A DNA stretch of 18,052 nucleotides from Methylomonas sp. (GCA_026988195.1 JALSLS010000216.1:1-18052); one strand, 5' to 3'; positions 7,637 through 16,236 are shown, numbered from the stretch's first letter. Program-made: numbers and translations. The notes: a model not told the origin generated them from the sequence alone.

Positions 7637-9070
7637 ATGCATCAATTAATCTATCGTCCTTTTGTTATTATTGGCTTAGTGTTAGGCCTATTTATAGTTG
7701 TTGAACTGGGGGCTTTAAGTTCCATGACTTGGAGAAATCAACAACGTATTGAGACCATTAAACAAGATATAAAGCTAGGGAATCAACTCCAGCAATGGGT
7801 ATTTGACTTGCTGAATCTGCAAAGGCAATCAGAAGGTACTTCTCCAAAACTAGACATTGTCAAAGAACAAGTAGATATACATAATAAAATTTTAAATCTA
7901 TTAAAACCTCACCTTCCTGTGGATAAAGTTACCAGTGAAGCATTGAATAAAATACAGAATTTACTGATTAGTGTTGAACAAGGGCACCAACAAGACCAGG
8001 TTAAAGTATTGCAGTTATTACAACAAATTTTGTTACAACAAATTCAGGAAGAAGAACAATTATTAGATGAGGTATATCTTGATAGCCAATTAGAGTTGAA
8101 GCTGGCTATTTTAATTCCCTCAGGTGTATTTTTAGCCCTGCTCATTTTTGGATACTTTTTTCTCAATCGACATGTTATTACACCAATTAATGCACTGGAG
8201 CAATTGTTATCAAACCTAATTAAGGGCAAAAAACAACCTATTAAAGATATACCAGTTGATTCAGTCATGCAGCCCTTATTTAATAATTATAACCGACTGG
8301 TTTCACGCTTATCTGAATTGGAACAAGAGCATGAAATGCACACCCACTCCTTAGAACAGAGGGTTCGTAGTGCCACTCATACACTCTTAGAACAAAGCCT
8401 TAGTTTAGCACGTACAGATCGTCTTGCAGCGGTCGGTGAGCTGGCTGCAAGTGCTGCACACGAATTACGTAACCCATTAGCCGGTATACAGGTTGCCTTA
8501 GAGAATATGTGTCAAGATTGTGATGACCAAGATATGTTGGGACGATTACAGATGGTTAATTCAGAAATAAATCGTTTAACCGGAAGGCTCAATGATCTAC
8601 TGGCTTTTTCTAAGCAAACACCTGAAAAATCGAAAAAAATTGATTTATATTTGTTAATTAATGAATTAATAACCTTGTTAAAATATCAAGTTAAAGAAAA
8701 TATAACACTGGAGTATCAAGCGGTAGAAGGCTTGTGTATTTTCTTACCAGAAAATGGCCTTAGACAGGCGTTGCTAAACTTATTGATTAATGCCATTCAA
8801 TCGATAGGAACACAAACAGGTAGGGTCAACCTTGAGGCAACACAGCAAGGTAAAAATATGATGATTAAAATTAGTGATACCGGTGAAGCTTTTCCTCTCG
8901 CATTATTGGAGCAAGGGATCAGGCCTTTTGCCAGCTACACAGAAAAGGGGACTGGACTGGGCTTACCCATGGTTCAACGGTTTGCTAAGTCTTATGGAGG
9001 AACGTTGGAAATACACAATAATAGACAAGGGCATGCTTGTGCAACATTGATATTTCCTTCTGAATCATGA
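7637..9070 (+). CDS. Membrane-bound sensor histidine kinase
   Basis: A 477-residue kinase. A transmembrane helix at about 7-30 and a second at about 155-175 (LAILIPSGVFLALLIFGYFF) enclose a roughly 120-residue periplasmic region that is helical and Gln/Leu-rich, with no recognised ligand fold. A HAMP-like linker and coiled coil follow (about 176-250). The HisKA H-box is AAHELRNPLAGI with phospho-acceptor H275. The ATPase domain has an N-box (NLLINAIQS) and a clear GTGLGL G2 box. The G1 box reads DTGEAF where DxGxG is usual, a minor deviation. The ATG at 7637 has no obvious Shine-Dalgarno; an in-frame TAG four bases before it excludes an earlier start, but a later start is possible. It overlaps the response regulator by 4 bases, so the two form a cognate pair. 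Signal unknown. Confidence 0.92.
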   Translation: MHQLIYRPFVIIGLVLGLFIVVELGALSSMTWRNQQRIETIKQDIKLGNQLQQWVFDLLNLQRQSEGTSPKLDIVKEQVDIHNKILNLLKPHLPVDKVTSEALNKIQNLLISVEQGHQQDQVKVLQLLQQILLQQIQEEEQLLDEVYLDSQLELKLAILIPSGVFLALLIFGYFFLNRHVITPINALEQLLSNLIKGKKQPIKDIPVDSVMQPLFNNYNRLVSRLSELEQEHEMHTHSLEQRVRSATHTLLEQSLSLARTDRLAAVGELAASAAHELRNPLAGIQVALENMCQDCDDQDMLGRLQMVNSEINRLTGRLNDLLAFSKQTPEKSKKIDLYLLINELITLLKYQVKENITLEYQAVEGLCIFLPENGLRQALLNLLINAIQSIGTQTGRVNLEATQQGKNMMIKISDTGEAFPLALLEQGIRPFASYTEKGTGLGLPMVQRFAKSYGGTLEIHNNRQGHACATLIFPSES

Positions 9071-10446
9071 GAGATAGTTTATTAATTATTGAAGATGAAA
9101 ACTTGCTAGGTAATGAATTGGCAAGATACTTTCGTAAGCAAAACTGGGAAGTCACATTGGTGTGCTCTTTAGCTGAAGCAGAAAAGTGTTTAACTAAACA
9201 GGGTATTGATCCGCTGGTGATTTTATCTGATATGAACCTGCCTGATGGTAATGCGCTGGATTTTCTAGAACAGATTAAAGAAACCACGAATAGTACAGAG
9301 TGGTTGTTTTTAACAGGGTATGGTTCAGTTGCTGATTCGGTTAGAGCAGTACGTTTAGGTGCCTATGATTTTATAGAAAAGCCCTGTGACTTAAAGCGCC
9401 TAAACATGTTGATTGAAGGGGCTGCACGGAGTGCTAGAGCACAGCGGCGATTAGACAACCAGACTCAGGAGCAAAATAATAAATATACCCTTCAAACACT
9501 GGCAGGTAAAAGCCAGTCTATTACTCAATTGCGTGAAATGATTAAACAAGTTTCACAGGTACCTTTTTCCAGTTTGATAATTACCGGGGAAACAGGAACA
9601 GGAAAAGGCCTGATTACCAAAATCCTGCATTATTCAGGTGCTCGAGCAAAAGGACCATTAATTGAAATTAATTGTGCAGCACTTCCTCGGGAACTGCTGG
9701 AGTCAGAATTATTTGGCTATGAAGCAGGTGCTTTTACGGGGGCTAAAAAACGACATCGTGGTTTATTTGAACAGGCACATACAGGCACGCTATTTCTGGA
9801 TGAAATAGCTGAAATGGATATGGAACTACAAGGAAAGTTACTTAAAGCAGTTGAAGATCTACGCATTCGACGTTTAGGTGGAGAGCATGAAATAGAAGTG
9901 GATGTACAGATTATTGCCGCCACAAATAAAGATTTACCGCATGAAGTTAGTGAAGGACAGTTTAGGGAGGATTTGTATCATCGCCTTAATGTCATTAACT
10001 TACATATACCGCCTTTAAGAGAACGCCTAGATGATTTACAGGACCTAATACTTCTTTTTATCGCTGAAAACAATGCTAAATCCAATAAAAATATCCGAAT
10101 CATTCCTGACAGTGTTTCAAAAAAACTGAGTGCTTATCATTGGCCAGGTAATATTCGAGAGTTGCGTAACATAATAGAGCGCTGTGTTTTATTGGCAACA
10201 GGGAATATCTTTCCTGAACAATGGCTGCAACTGCCTAATAATTTAAACCAATCATCTATTTCTACTGAAAATGGGCTATTTCTACCTCTTGATGGTTCAT
10301 TAACTTTGGATGATATGGAAAAAACTATTATTCAAGAGGTACTCATTCAAGCGGACAGTAATGTTGCTGCTGCCGCTAGAATGTTAGGGATGACGAGGGA
10401 GACTTTACGCTATCGAGTACAAAAGTATCAATTAAAATGTCATTAA
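9067..10446 (+). CDS. Sigma-54-dependent NtrC-family response regulator
   Basis: A 459-residue regulator with three modules. The receiver domain (about 1-120) has the acidic pair in IIEDEN, phospho-acceptor D55 (LSDMNLPDG), the switch Thr in FLTGYGS and the Lys in EKP. The AAA+ domain (about 145-375) has Walker A GETGTGK at 174-180, the sigma-54 contact loop GAFTGA at 221-226, Walker B LFLDEIAEM and an arginine-finger region (FREDLYHRLNV). A Fis-type helix-turn-helix lies at the C-terminus (NVAAAARMLGMTRETLRYRV). All catalytic and sigma-54-binding motifs are intact, so it should activate RpoN-dependent promoters when phosphorylated by the adjacent kinase. Targets are not evident: no -24/-12 promoter was recognised in this window. 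The hyf operon next door is a natural candidate, but this is inference from proximity. Confidence 0.95.
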   Translation: MRDSLLIIEDENLLGNELARYFRKQNWEVTLVCSLAEAEKCLTKQGIDPLVILSDMNLPDGNALDFLEQIKETTNSTEWLFLTGYGSVADSVRAVRLGAYDFIEKPCDLKRLNMLIEGAARSARAQRRLDNQTQEQNNKYTLQTLAGKSQSITQLREMIKQVSQVPFSSLIITGETGTGKGLITKILHYSGARAKGPLIEINCAALPRELLESELFGYEAGAFTGAKKRHRGLFEQAHTGTLFLDEIAEMDMELQGKLLKAVEDLRIRRLGGEHEIEVDVQIIAATNKDLPHEVSEGQFREDLYHRLNVINLHIPPLRERLDDLQDLILLFIAENNAKSNKNIRIIPDSVSKKLSAYHWPGNIRELRNIIERCVLLATGNIFPEQWLQLPNNLNQSSISTENGLFLPLDGSLTLDDMEKTIIQEVLIQADSNVAAAARMLGMTRETLRYRVQKYQLKCH

Positions 10447-10454
10447 AATAGGAA

Positions 10455-10492
10455 TAACCGTTCAGCCCCCCTCTTTGGAAAAGAAGGGGGGG
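10455..10492. repeat. Repeat half-element and hairpin after the regulator gene
   Basis: TAACCGTTCA at 10455-10464 matches 7433-7442 exactly. It is followed by C6 (10466-10471), TCTTTGGAAAAGAA and G7 (10486-10492), which fold into a strong C/G stem with an A/T-rich interior. It lies 9 bases after the regulator stop and could act as its terminator, although only a mixed T-rich stretch follows (ATTTTATTA). It belongs to the same dispersed repeat family as the 7432-7479 palindrome. Confidence 0.6.
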
Positions 10493-10511
10493 CGAGATTT
10501 TATTAGACAAA

Positions 10512-10591
10512 CCCCCTTCAATCCCCCATTGTACATGGATGTAGTAGTGTCGCATTAGGCAGGAGCCGATTGCGACCTTTTTCAAAGGGGG
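10512..10591. repeat. Inverted C-tract/G-tract arms enclosing a REP-like hairpin
   Basis: CCCCCTT (10512-10518) pairs perfectly with AAGGGGG (10585-10591). A second C5 run lies at 10523-10527. Between them, GTCGCATTAGGC (10549-10560) and GCCGATTGCGAC (10565-10576) form a 12-base stem with two mismatches and an AGGA loop. This resembles the REP elements spread by RAYT-type transposases. The arrangement looks like a REP inserted into a copy of the C/G-tract repeat. It occupies the gap between two convergent operons, where it could block read-through in both directions. Confidence 0.6.
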
Positions 10592-10650
10592 AGGTCAAAA
10601 TAGATCATGTATTACCTTTCATTTTACCTAATCCCCGATAACTAATGCTC

Positions 10651-12399
10651 TTATGGAATCTCTATTTGACCATAGCCCAGTAGCGTGCCCGTTGCATAGG
10701 CTAGATCAATTAACGCTACCTGATAATCTGTTACTGCCTTAAGTTCTTTGCGTTGTGCATCCCCCAGTTTAGTTAATGTCATCAAAACTTCGGTCATGGT
10801 TCTGAGTCCCTCATCAAACTGTTTTAGCTCAGCATGGTAATTAACACCCGCAAGTACCACATTTTTCCGATTGGCAATAATCCGCTGCCAATTTTGCTCA
10901 ACGATATCCAGTGCATCGTAGATTTCCCGACGTACTGTTAATTCTTTAAGATCACGGCTCGTTAGCCGTTGCAATCTTTGCTGTACGGCTCGAGATAAAC
11001 GGGATCGACGCAGTTCGTTTGTTAACGGGATTTCCATTTTTAAGCCGACTGACCAATCGTTAAATTGGCCGTTAACCAAGTCAGAATAACTATCTCCAAA
11101 GTTATCGCTACGACCTTGCGCTCCATAGCTATAGTCCAGCATAAACTGTGGTAAGGTCTGGTTTTCCAGATAATCAATCTTAGTTGCATCGGCAGCTAGT
11201 TTTAACTCCATTTCCAGCAGTTCCAAGCGACCCGCCAGTGCTTTATGCACTAGTTCACTACGATTGAAATCGAAATTCAACAAGGTAGGCTGGGTAGTGG
11301 TAATCATCACCGTTGAGGTATCAAGGCCATAGTGACTATCATTCAACAATAGCATTAATTTTCGCTGCGTTAGTTTAAGCTTGGTTTTAGCAATAATCAG
11401 AGTTTCCATACGCTCAGTAACCCCTATTTCCGCACGGTTAATTTCTATTGCTGCGGTAAAACCTTCCTTGACTCTACGCTGAACCATAGCCATATTTTGT
11501 TGGGCTATTTCATATTGCTGACGGCGGATATCTAATTGACCCCAAGCCGTATAGAGAGACCAGTAAGCTTTGTCGATAGAGGCTAGTATGCGAATAGTTT
11601 GCAATCTGGTTTTTAAATCGATAATACTCTGCTGGTAGCGGGCTATGCGGATACCTGCATTATTAGCATCAACACCTGCGTTGCGTAATAGCGGCTGACT
11701 AATGGAGAAACGTAAAGCGCTACGGTATTGCTCTGAAGGCACAAAACGTTCTGTTTGTTTGTAGTTAAACGGGCTACTCAAGGTGATGGTTCCACCCGTC
11801 CTAAGAGGAATTATAATACCTGCATTAAAATCCAGTTGCTCTGTCGTTTGTGGCAGCAAACTGAGCTTGGCAATATCATTGTTTAACGCTGAATTTTTAT
11901 CAACGGATTTAAAGCTAACAACATCGCTGTCTAGTAACGGCGTATCTTTGCTGGAATATTTAACCTTAGTAAAGATAAGGTCATCGAATTTTGCTTGCTC
12001 TTCACTCACATAGGTAGCTGCAATACTCGGCTCTATCAGTGCAACTTTTAAATTCAGATTGTTTGTTAGCGCCATAGCACGCGCCTCAGCAATCGACAGT
12101 TTCCTGCTTTGTTCCGTTGATTTTGCTTGCTCAAACATAACAGGCGGCGCTTGCAGTTTTAATTGAGATCGCTTTTCCTGGTCTTCAGTAATTGCAGCAT
12201 CCAGTGTTTGTGGGGGTGTTTTAGACAGAGCTGGCAACGGAAAAACTTCGCTACGTCCTATACGCTCATCTACTTTTTGCATCAAACTGGGCTTGAGCGA
12301 GGTGTCATAATAAGCCGCACAACTCGGTAGTAAAACCAGTACAACTACCGCAAACAAACTGTTGCGGCAACGCAAGGTGGAAACATCAACAGGCATCAT
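10651..12399 (-). CDS. TolC-family outer-membrane efflux protein
   Basis: A 582-residue protein with the helical repeats of the outer-membrane efflux (OEP) family. These include SIAEARAMALTNNLNLKVAL near residue 100, the repeat-end helix KLKLTQRKLMLLLND in the middle, and a C-terminal TDYQVALIDLAYATGTLLGY segment. The N-terminus has a hydrophobic signal ending LLPSCAAY; C27 could be a lipidated cysteine, although Pro in the lipobox is unusual. It is longer than E. coli TolC (about 490 residues) because of an N-terminal extension of roughly 90 residues before the first repeat. It is the last gene of the ABC-HlyD-TolC operon, 32 bases after hlyD. No clear Shine-Dalgarno precedes the ATGATG start. 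It should form the outer-membrane exit duct of the tripartite exporter. Confidence 0.88.
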   Translation of the reverse strand: MMPVDVSTLRCRNSLFAVVVLVLLPSCAAYYDTSLKPSLMQKVDERIGRSEVFPLPALSKTPPQTLDAAITEDQEKRSQLKLQAPPVMFEQAKSTEQSRKLSIAEARAMALTNNLNLKVALIEPSIAATYVSEEQAKFDDLIFTKVKYSSKDTPLLDSDVVSFKSVDKNSALNNDIAKLSLLPQTTEQLDFNAGIIIPLRTGGTITLSSPFNYKQTERFVPSEQYRSALRFSISQPLLRNAGVDANNAGIRIARYQQSIIDLKTRLQTIRILASIDKAYWSLYTAWGQLDIRRQQYEIAQQNMAMVQRRVKEGFTAAIEINRAEIGVTERMETLIIAKTKLKLTQRKLMLLLNDSHYGLDTSTVMITTTQPTLLNFDFNRSELVHKALAGRLELLEMELKLAADATKIDYLENQTLPQFMLDYSYGAQGRSDNFGDSYSDLVNGQFNDWSVGLKMEIPLTNELRRSRLSRAVQQRLQRLTSRDLKELTVRREIYDALDIVEQNWQRIIANRKNVVLAGVNYHAELKQFDEGLRTMTEVLMTLTKLGDAQRKELKAVTDYQVALIDLAYATGTLLGYGQIEIP

Positions 12400-12431
12400 A
12401 GGGTGAACAATTTCAAGGAATCAGTCATAAG

Positions 12432-13748
12432 TTATTTTGAAGAAACCTTTCGGTTTAGATCTTTATTAGGATGTTCCGGCGTTAACATGGGTGGAAACCC
12501 GTTTAATTGCCGCCAAATTTCATAGCCAATACTGACTTCTTCTAATAATATCCATGACTTTACAGCACCTCCCTGCCTTAAAAAACGTGACGAAGGCCAA
12601 AGGTGATCACTTTCATCTGGCACAATCAAGACTCGGAATTTACCTTGGCCATTATCACTGGCATCGACAAAAGCCACTGTACCCCCAAACGTACCGACAG
12701 CCACTTCAGGCCAGCCAACAAACTGTACCGCAGGCCAGCCTTCAAACATAAGTCGAGCCGGATGACCGGGCTGAATCAATGGCGCATCGTTTCCTGATAC
12801 CCATACTTCAACAGCACGAGACCCTGTATCAGGTACCAGAATCATCAGTGGATCACCCTGTTTAACGATATCCCCTTGCGGGTTCATCAACAGGCGCAAA
12901 ACACTGCCGTCTTGTGGTGCTTTAATAAGCTGTGCGCTTTGTCTGGCGATAGTGAGGTCGTTTTTGACCAAACTGTTACGGATATCCTCTAACTCGCTAC
13001 GAATTTTGTTGCTAGACGATAGCGCCGAATCGATTTTAGCCTGCGCATTAGCTCGAACCTGATCAATATCAGCTGAGGTACCTTTCAGTTCCGCTTGCAC
13101 AGATTGTAAAGAAGCCTTTGCACTATTTAAACTGCGTTTGGCCATAATGGCATCACGCTCGGCCAGCTCAAAACTTCGTTGAGAAACCAAGCCATCGCCC
13201 AGCAAGCGTTGTAGTCTTTTTTGTTGCTGTAATGCCGTATTATGACTTGCTTGTACAGAAGCTAACATTTCGCTGGTAGACAGCATTTTTTGCTTGACCA
13301 TATCCAACTTATATTCTGCTGTAACCACTTTCATATCGCGTACCGTTTTAAGCCCCTCTATCTGCATTTGATAGGCCTGAAGCTCCTGTTGTTTAGCCAC
13401 TAATTTGGCTTGATTCGCGCTCCTTTGCTGATTCAAGCGCTCAGGGAGTTGTGGGTCTATATCACTAATTTCCAGCAACAAATCACCTTTCTTAACTTTT
13501 GCTCCTTCTTTAACATGCCAATGCTGTATACGCCCCGATACAGGGGAATCAATCGTTTGTTGCCGCTCTGCGGGTATAAAAGATGAAACATAACCGCTAC
13601 CATTGATATTTTGCTGCCAAGGGAGAAACAGCATAAAAACTGGTAACAGAATAAAAACCCAAGCAAAAATAACGACTACTTGCCCAACCAATCGTGGTGT
13701 TTGGCTAGCACTGATAACTGAAAATTGAGATTGATGGTTTGGCATCAT
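12432..13748 (-). CDS. HlyD-family periplasmic adaptor (membrane fusion protein)
   Basis: A 438-residue adaptor. One transmembrane helix at about 22-43 (FAWVFILLPVFMLFLPW) anchors it in the inner membrane. A first biotinyl/lipoyl half-motif follows (IDSPVSGRIQHWHVKEGAKV, about 67-86), then a long coiled-coil hairpin (about 110-265), a second half-motif (IKAPQDGSVLRLLMNPQGDIV) and beta-barrel domains to the C-terminus. It bridges the ABC protein and the TolC-like duct in a type I secretion-like machine. Its ATGATG overlaps the ABC stop by one base (TAATG), so the genes are translationally coupled. Length is typical of the family. The transported substrate cannot be told from this protein. Confidence 0.92.
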   Translation of the reverse strand: MMPNHQSQFSVISASQTPRLVGQVVVIFAWVFILLPVFMLFLPWQQNINGSGYVSSFIPAERQQTIDSPVSGRIQHWHVKEGAKVKKGDLLLEISDIDPQLPERLNQQRSANQAKLVAKQQELQAYQMQIEGLKTVRDMKVVTAEYKLDMVKQKMLSTSEMLASVQASHNTALQQQKRLQRLLGDGLVSQRSFELAERDAIMAKRSLNSAKASLQSVQAELKGTSADIDQVRANAQAKIDSALSSSNKIRSELEDIRNSLVKNDLTIARQSAQLIKAPQDGSVLRLLMNPQGDIVKQGDPLMILVPDTGSRAVEVWVSGNDAPLIQPGHPARLMFEGWPAVQFVGWPEVAVGTFGGTVAFVDASDNGQGKFRVLIVPDESDHLWPSSRFLRQGGAVKSWILLEEVSIGYEIWRQLNGFPPMLTPEHPNKDLNRKVSSK

Positions 13749-15844
13749 TACTTGTGAGATGGTAATTCAATGCTACGCTGACAAAGTTGCGCAATGGTTT
13801 TTGAACTGGTTAGCACCAACAATGTCCAAGGTGCTTCGGAGCTAAACAGAAGATCTTTAGCCTCGCAAGTGCTGAAGTGCTTCCACTCATCCAGCAGACC
13901 ATCGAGAATTAGCAATCTGGGATGGCCAACAATAGCCCGAGCAAGCAGTATTTTTCGAATTTGTGTGGTAGATAACGGTGAACCAGTCACATTGAGTGGT
14001 GTGTAAAGCCCTTCAGGAAGGTGGTTTAATTCGAACATCACGTCCAGACGCTTTAAAGTAGCTCGGATTTCAGTCACACTGATTTCTGGACGGCCAAAGC
14101 GGATATTTTCGAGAATCGTATCCTCAATCATTTCGGTACAAGCAATCACCGCAATGTGCTGACGCAAACTTTCCAGTTGCAACTCCCGAATATCCATCTG
14201 GTCGATTTCAATACGTCCTTCGCTAGGTAAACGCAAGCCTGTTAGCAAGCTGGCAAGTGTTGATTTACCACTGCCAAATTCACCCAACAAGGCTACTTTT
14301 TCGCCAGACTTAACTTCAAAGTTAAGAGCCTTGAAGGGTGCATATTGGTTTGAGTATTTGAATGTCAAATCATAAACAGCCAGTGCAACGGGGTCAGTCA
14401 AGGTTATTAATTCGCCTGTTTCACGCTCTATCGGCAGATCAAGCAGGTGACCCAGCTTATCAACACCGGCCATCAGGTCATAGTAGTTCTCTAATTGTTT
14501 TTTGAATTTAGCGAATGATAGTAATACGCCAGAAACAATCAGTTCTGCAGCAACTAATTGGCCTAAACTGAGCTGGCCTTCCATAACCAATAGTCCCCCC
14601 ACTGCCAATAAGCCAGTGCCAGCCACTGCATATAAAGCAAAGATACTGATATGTTGTTTCAGTAAAATTCTATAATGCCGTTTACGAGCATTAAGATAGT
14701 CATAAGTCAACTTATCCGTACGCTCTTTAGCAAGTTCCTGACCCCCTGAAAATTTGAAAGCCTGACCATTTCTAGATAGCGTTTCCAGCCAGGCCACTAC
14801 TGCGTATTTCGCGACGGACTCCTGAATGGATGTCTCCACCCCTTTTCGACCCTGAATAAATATAACAAAGGCCATCCAGACGACTATAATTAAATCAAAT
14901 AGCATCAGCAAGGGGTGATATGCCGCCAGCACCAACAAACCAATAATACTTTGCAAAGCCATCGAAAAACCCTCCAGCAGTAAAAAACCACCGGATTTTT
15001 GCACGGTCAACACATCAAAAAAACGGTTAACCAGCTCCGCACCATTTGTTTTGTCGTAGAACTCCCATTTTACCTTAGGTAGCCGATTGGCTAAATCCGC
15101 TGACATTCTGATAAACACACGACGTTGCATTAGTTCGACAATATAAGACTGTAGGACTGAAACTGCGCCAAAAAAAGCAAGAAATATAAACAACATCGTA
15201 GACAACACTGTCAGCGGCTGTATCATGCCACCTAATGCCACCGTATTAACCAATGATTGCACAGCAGCAGGCGTTGCAAGACTCAGTAGCCCAGAAGCAA
15301 CTGCCAGTAAAACCACTCGCCACAAGTCTTTTTTTTCGACTTGCATCATCTTAACTAGGCGTTGCAATGGCGGCAAGTGAGCTTCATCATGGTGCGCCGA
15401 AGCGCCCATCGGTGCTTTAAGTTCGACAGTATACCATTCAAGCAAACTCTCAGATTCTACTTGTAACAGTTCCGTCAGTTCACTGATTCTCAGCAATCGA
15501 ATTTCAACTTCGCCCCCCTTAATCAGAGCGGCTTTAATACGTCCCCGACTAAACCCTGATAATACCAGCCAACCATCGTTTCCTAGCGGTTTGAGCAGCG
15601 GTGTCAGGTTACCTGATGCCATAACGGCTTGTTCGATATTGACCGCCAGTTCGTTTATTTTAAGCCCTAAGCTAGTTGCTGTTTCTGTTAGACTATTGAA
15701 TAGGTTACCTGTCGCTAGTTCATGATCATGACGCATGCCTTTCTCATGTGCTGAACTTCCCATTTCAGTCAACAGGTAATCAAACAAAGTCCAAACGATA
15801 TGCGTCTGCAATTGAAAGGCTTCAGAAAGTTTGTTATCGCTCAT
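13748..15844 (-). CDS. Type I secretion-like ABC transporter with a degenerate ATPase domain
   Basis: A 698-residue fused transporter. Residues about 1-165 resemble the inactive, cysteine-free peptidase-like domain of adhesin/RTX exporters. Residues about 170-460 are a six-helix ABC exporter membrane domain, and 480-698 form the nucleotide-binding domain. Walker A is intact (GEFGSGKS, K527) and Walker B Asp is present (LLILD, D648). Four other elements deviate: the Q-loop Gln position is C569 (AVIACTEM), the LSGGQ signature reads LSTTQ (624-628), the catalytic Glu is G649 (ILDGLLD), and the H-loop His is S680 (VLTSSK). Such a domain may bind but probably hydrolyses ATP poorly, unless it pairs with another subunit. 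The reading frame is uninterrupted and operon coupling to hlyD is kept, so this is not a simple pseudogene. No Shine-Dalgarno is seen before the ATG. Confidence 0.9.
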   Translation of the reverse strand: MSDNKLSEAFQLQTHIVWTLFDYLLTEMGSSAHEKGMRHDHELATGNLFNSLTETATSLGLKINELAVNIEQAVMASGNLTPLLKPLGNDGWLVLSGFSRGRIKAALIKGGEVEIRLLRISELTELLQVESESLLEWYTVELKAPMGASAHHDEAHLPPLQRLVKMMQVEKKDLWRVVLLAVASGLLSLATPAAVQSLVNTVALGGMIQPLTVLSTMLFIFLAFFGAVSVLQSYIVELMQRRVFIRMSADLANRLPKVKWEFYDKTNGAELVNRFFDVLTVQKSGGFLLLEGFSMALQSIIGLLVLAAYHPLLMLFDLIIVVWMAFVIFIQGRKGVETSIQESVAKYAVVAWLETLSRNGQAFKFSGGQELAKERTDKLTYDYLNARKRHYRILLKQHISIFALYAVAGTGLLAVGGLLVMEGQLSLGQLVAAELIVSGVLLSFAKFKKQLENYYDLMAGVDKLGHLLDLPIERETGELITLTDPVALAVYDLTFKYSNQYAPFKALNFEVKSGEKVALLGEFGSGKSTLASLLTGLRLPSEGRIEIDQMDIRELQLESLRQHIAVIACTEMIEDTILENIRFGRPEISVTEIRATLKRLDVMFELNHLPEGLYTPLNVTGSPLSTTQIRKILLARAIVGHPRLLILDGLLDEWKHFSTCEAKDLLFSSEAPWTLLVLTSSKTIAQLCQRSIELPSHK

Positions 15845-15931
15845 CGAAAGGGTGTGGCTTTAAAGTAATGTTTCAATTGTGTATGCAGGCTCACTGCCAT
15901 TAACTTAGGAACGTGTATGGAATAACTTCCT

Positions 15932-16020
15932 TAGGGGGTTAAATTGTTTGGAACGCAGGGTTTAGCCTGTAATGTTTAGCAACAAAGCAGGCTAAGGCAA
16001 CCAGCAACAAATAACCCCTA
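15932..16020. repeat. Nested inverted repeats upstream of the ABC operon
   Basis: The outer arms TAGGGGGTTA (15932-15941) and TAACCCCTA (16012-16020) pair with one bulged G. Within them TTAGCCTG (15962-15969) pairs perfectly with CAGGCTAA (15988-15995) across an 18-base loop. The roughly 89-base two-stem arrangement lies about 90 bases upstream of the ABC start, in the probable 5' leader. It could be a structured leader RNA or a decayed repeat. No riboswitch consensus was recognised. Confidence 0.4.
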
Positions 16021-16236
16021 TTTTAAAATCACATCCACAAAAAACTAGAAAAGCTTTAGCGATTGCCATGCTTTAATTTCGGGTATTATTAAATAAGACA
16101 TCTATCCATAACAGGATAATTGTATGACAAGTTTCTTTTTACAGTAACGTCAGTCTCTTAATGTTGTTGCTTCGTAGGACTATGGTTTTCCCTATATGTT
16201 TGATACTTTTAGCGTAACTACTCACCCATAAATTGT

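Noticed and set aside
12397..12431. A 10-codon upstream ORF ending on the TolC-family start (ATGACTGATTCC to TGA)
   Set aside because: Very short, with no ribosome binding site; it could easily arise by chance.
13748..15844. Treating the ABC gene as a pseudogene
   Set aside because: The frame is uninterrupted, Walker A and the membrane domain are intact, and coupling with hlyD is preserved.
16124..16147. Short plus-strand ORF ATGACAAGTTTC to TAA after AGGATAA
   Set aside because: Only seven codons, with no sign of function.
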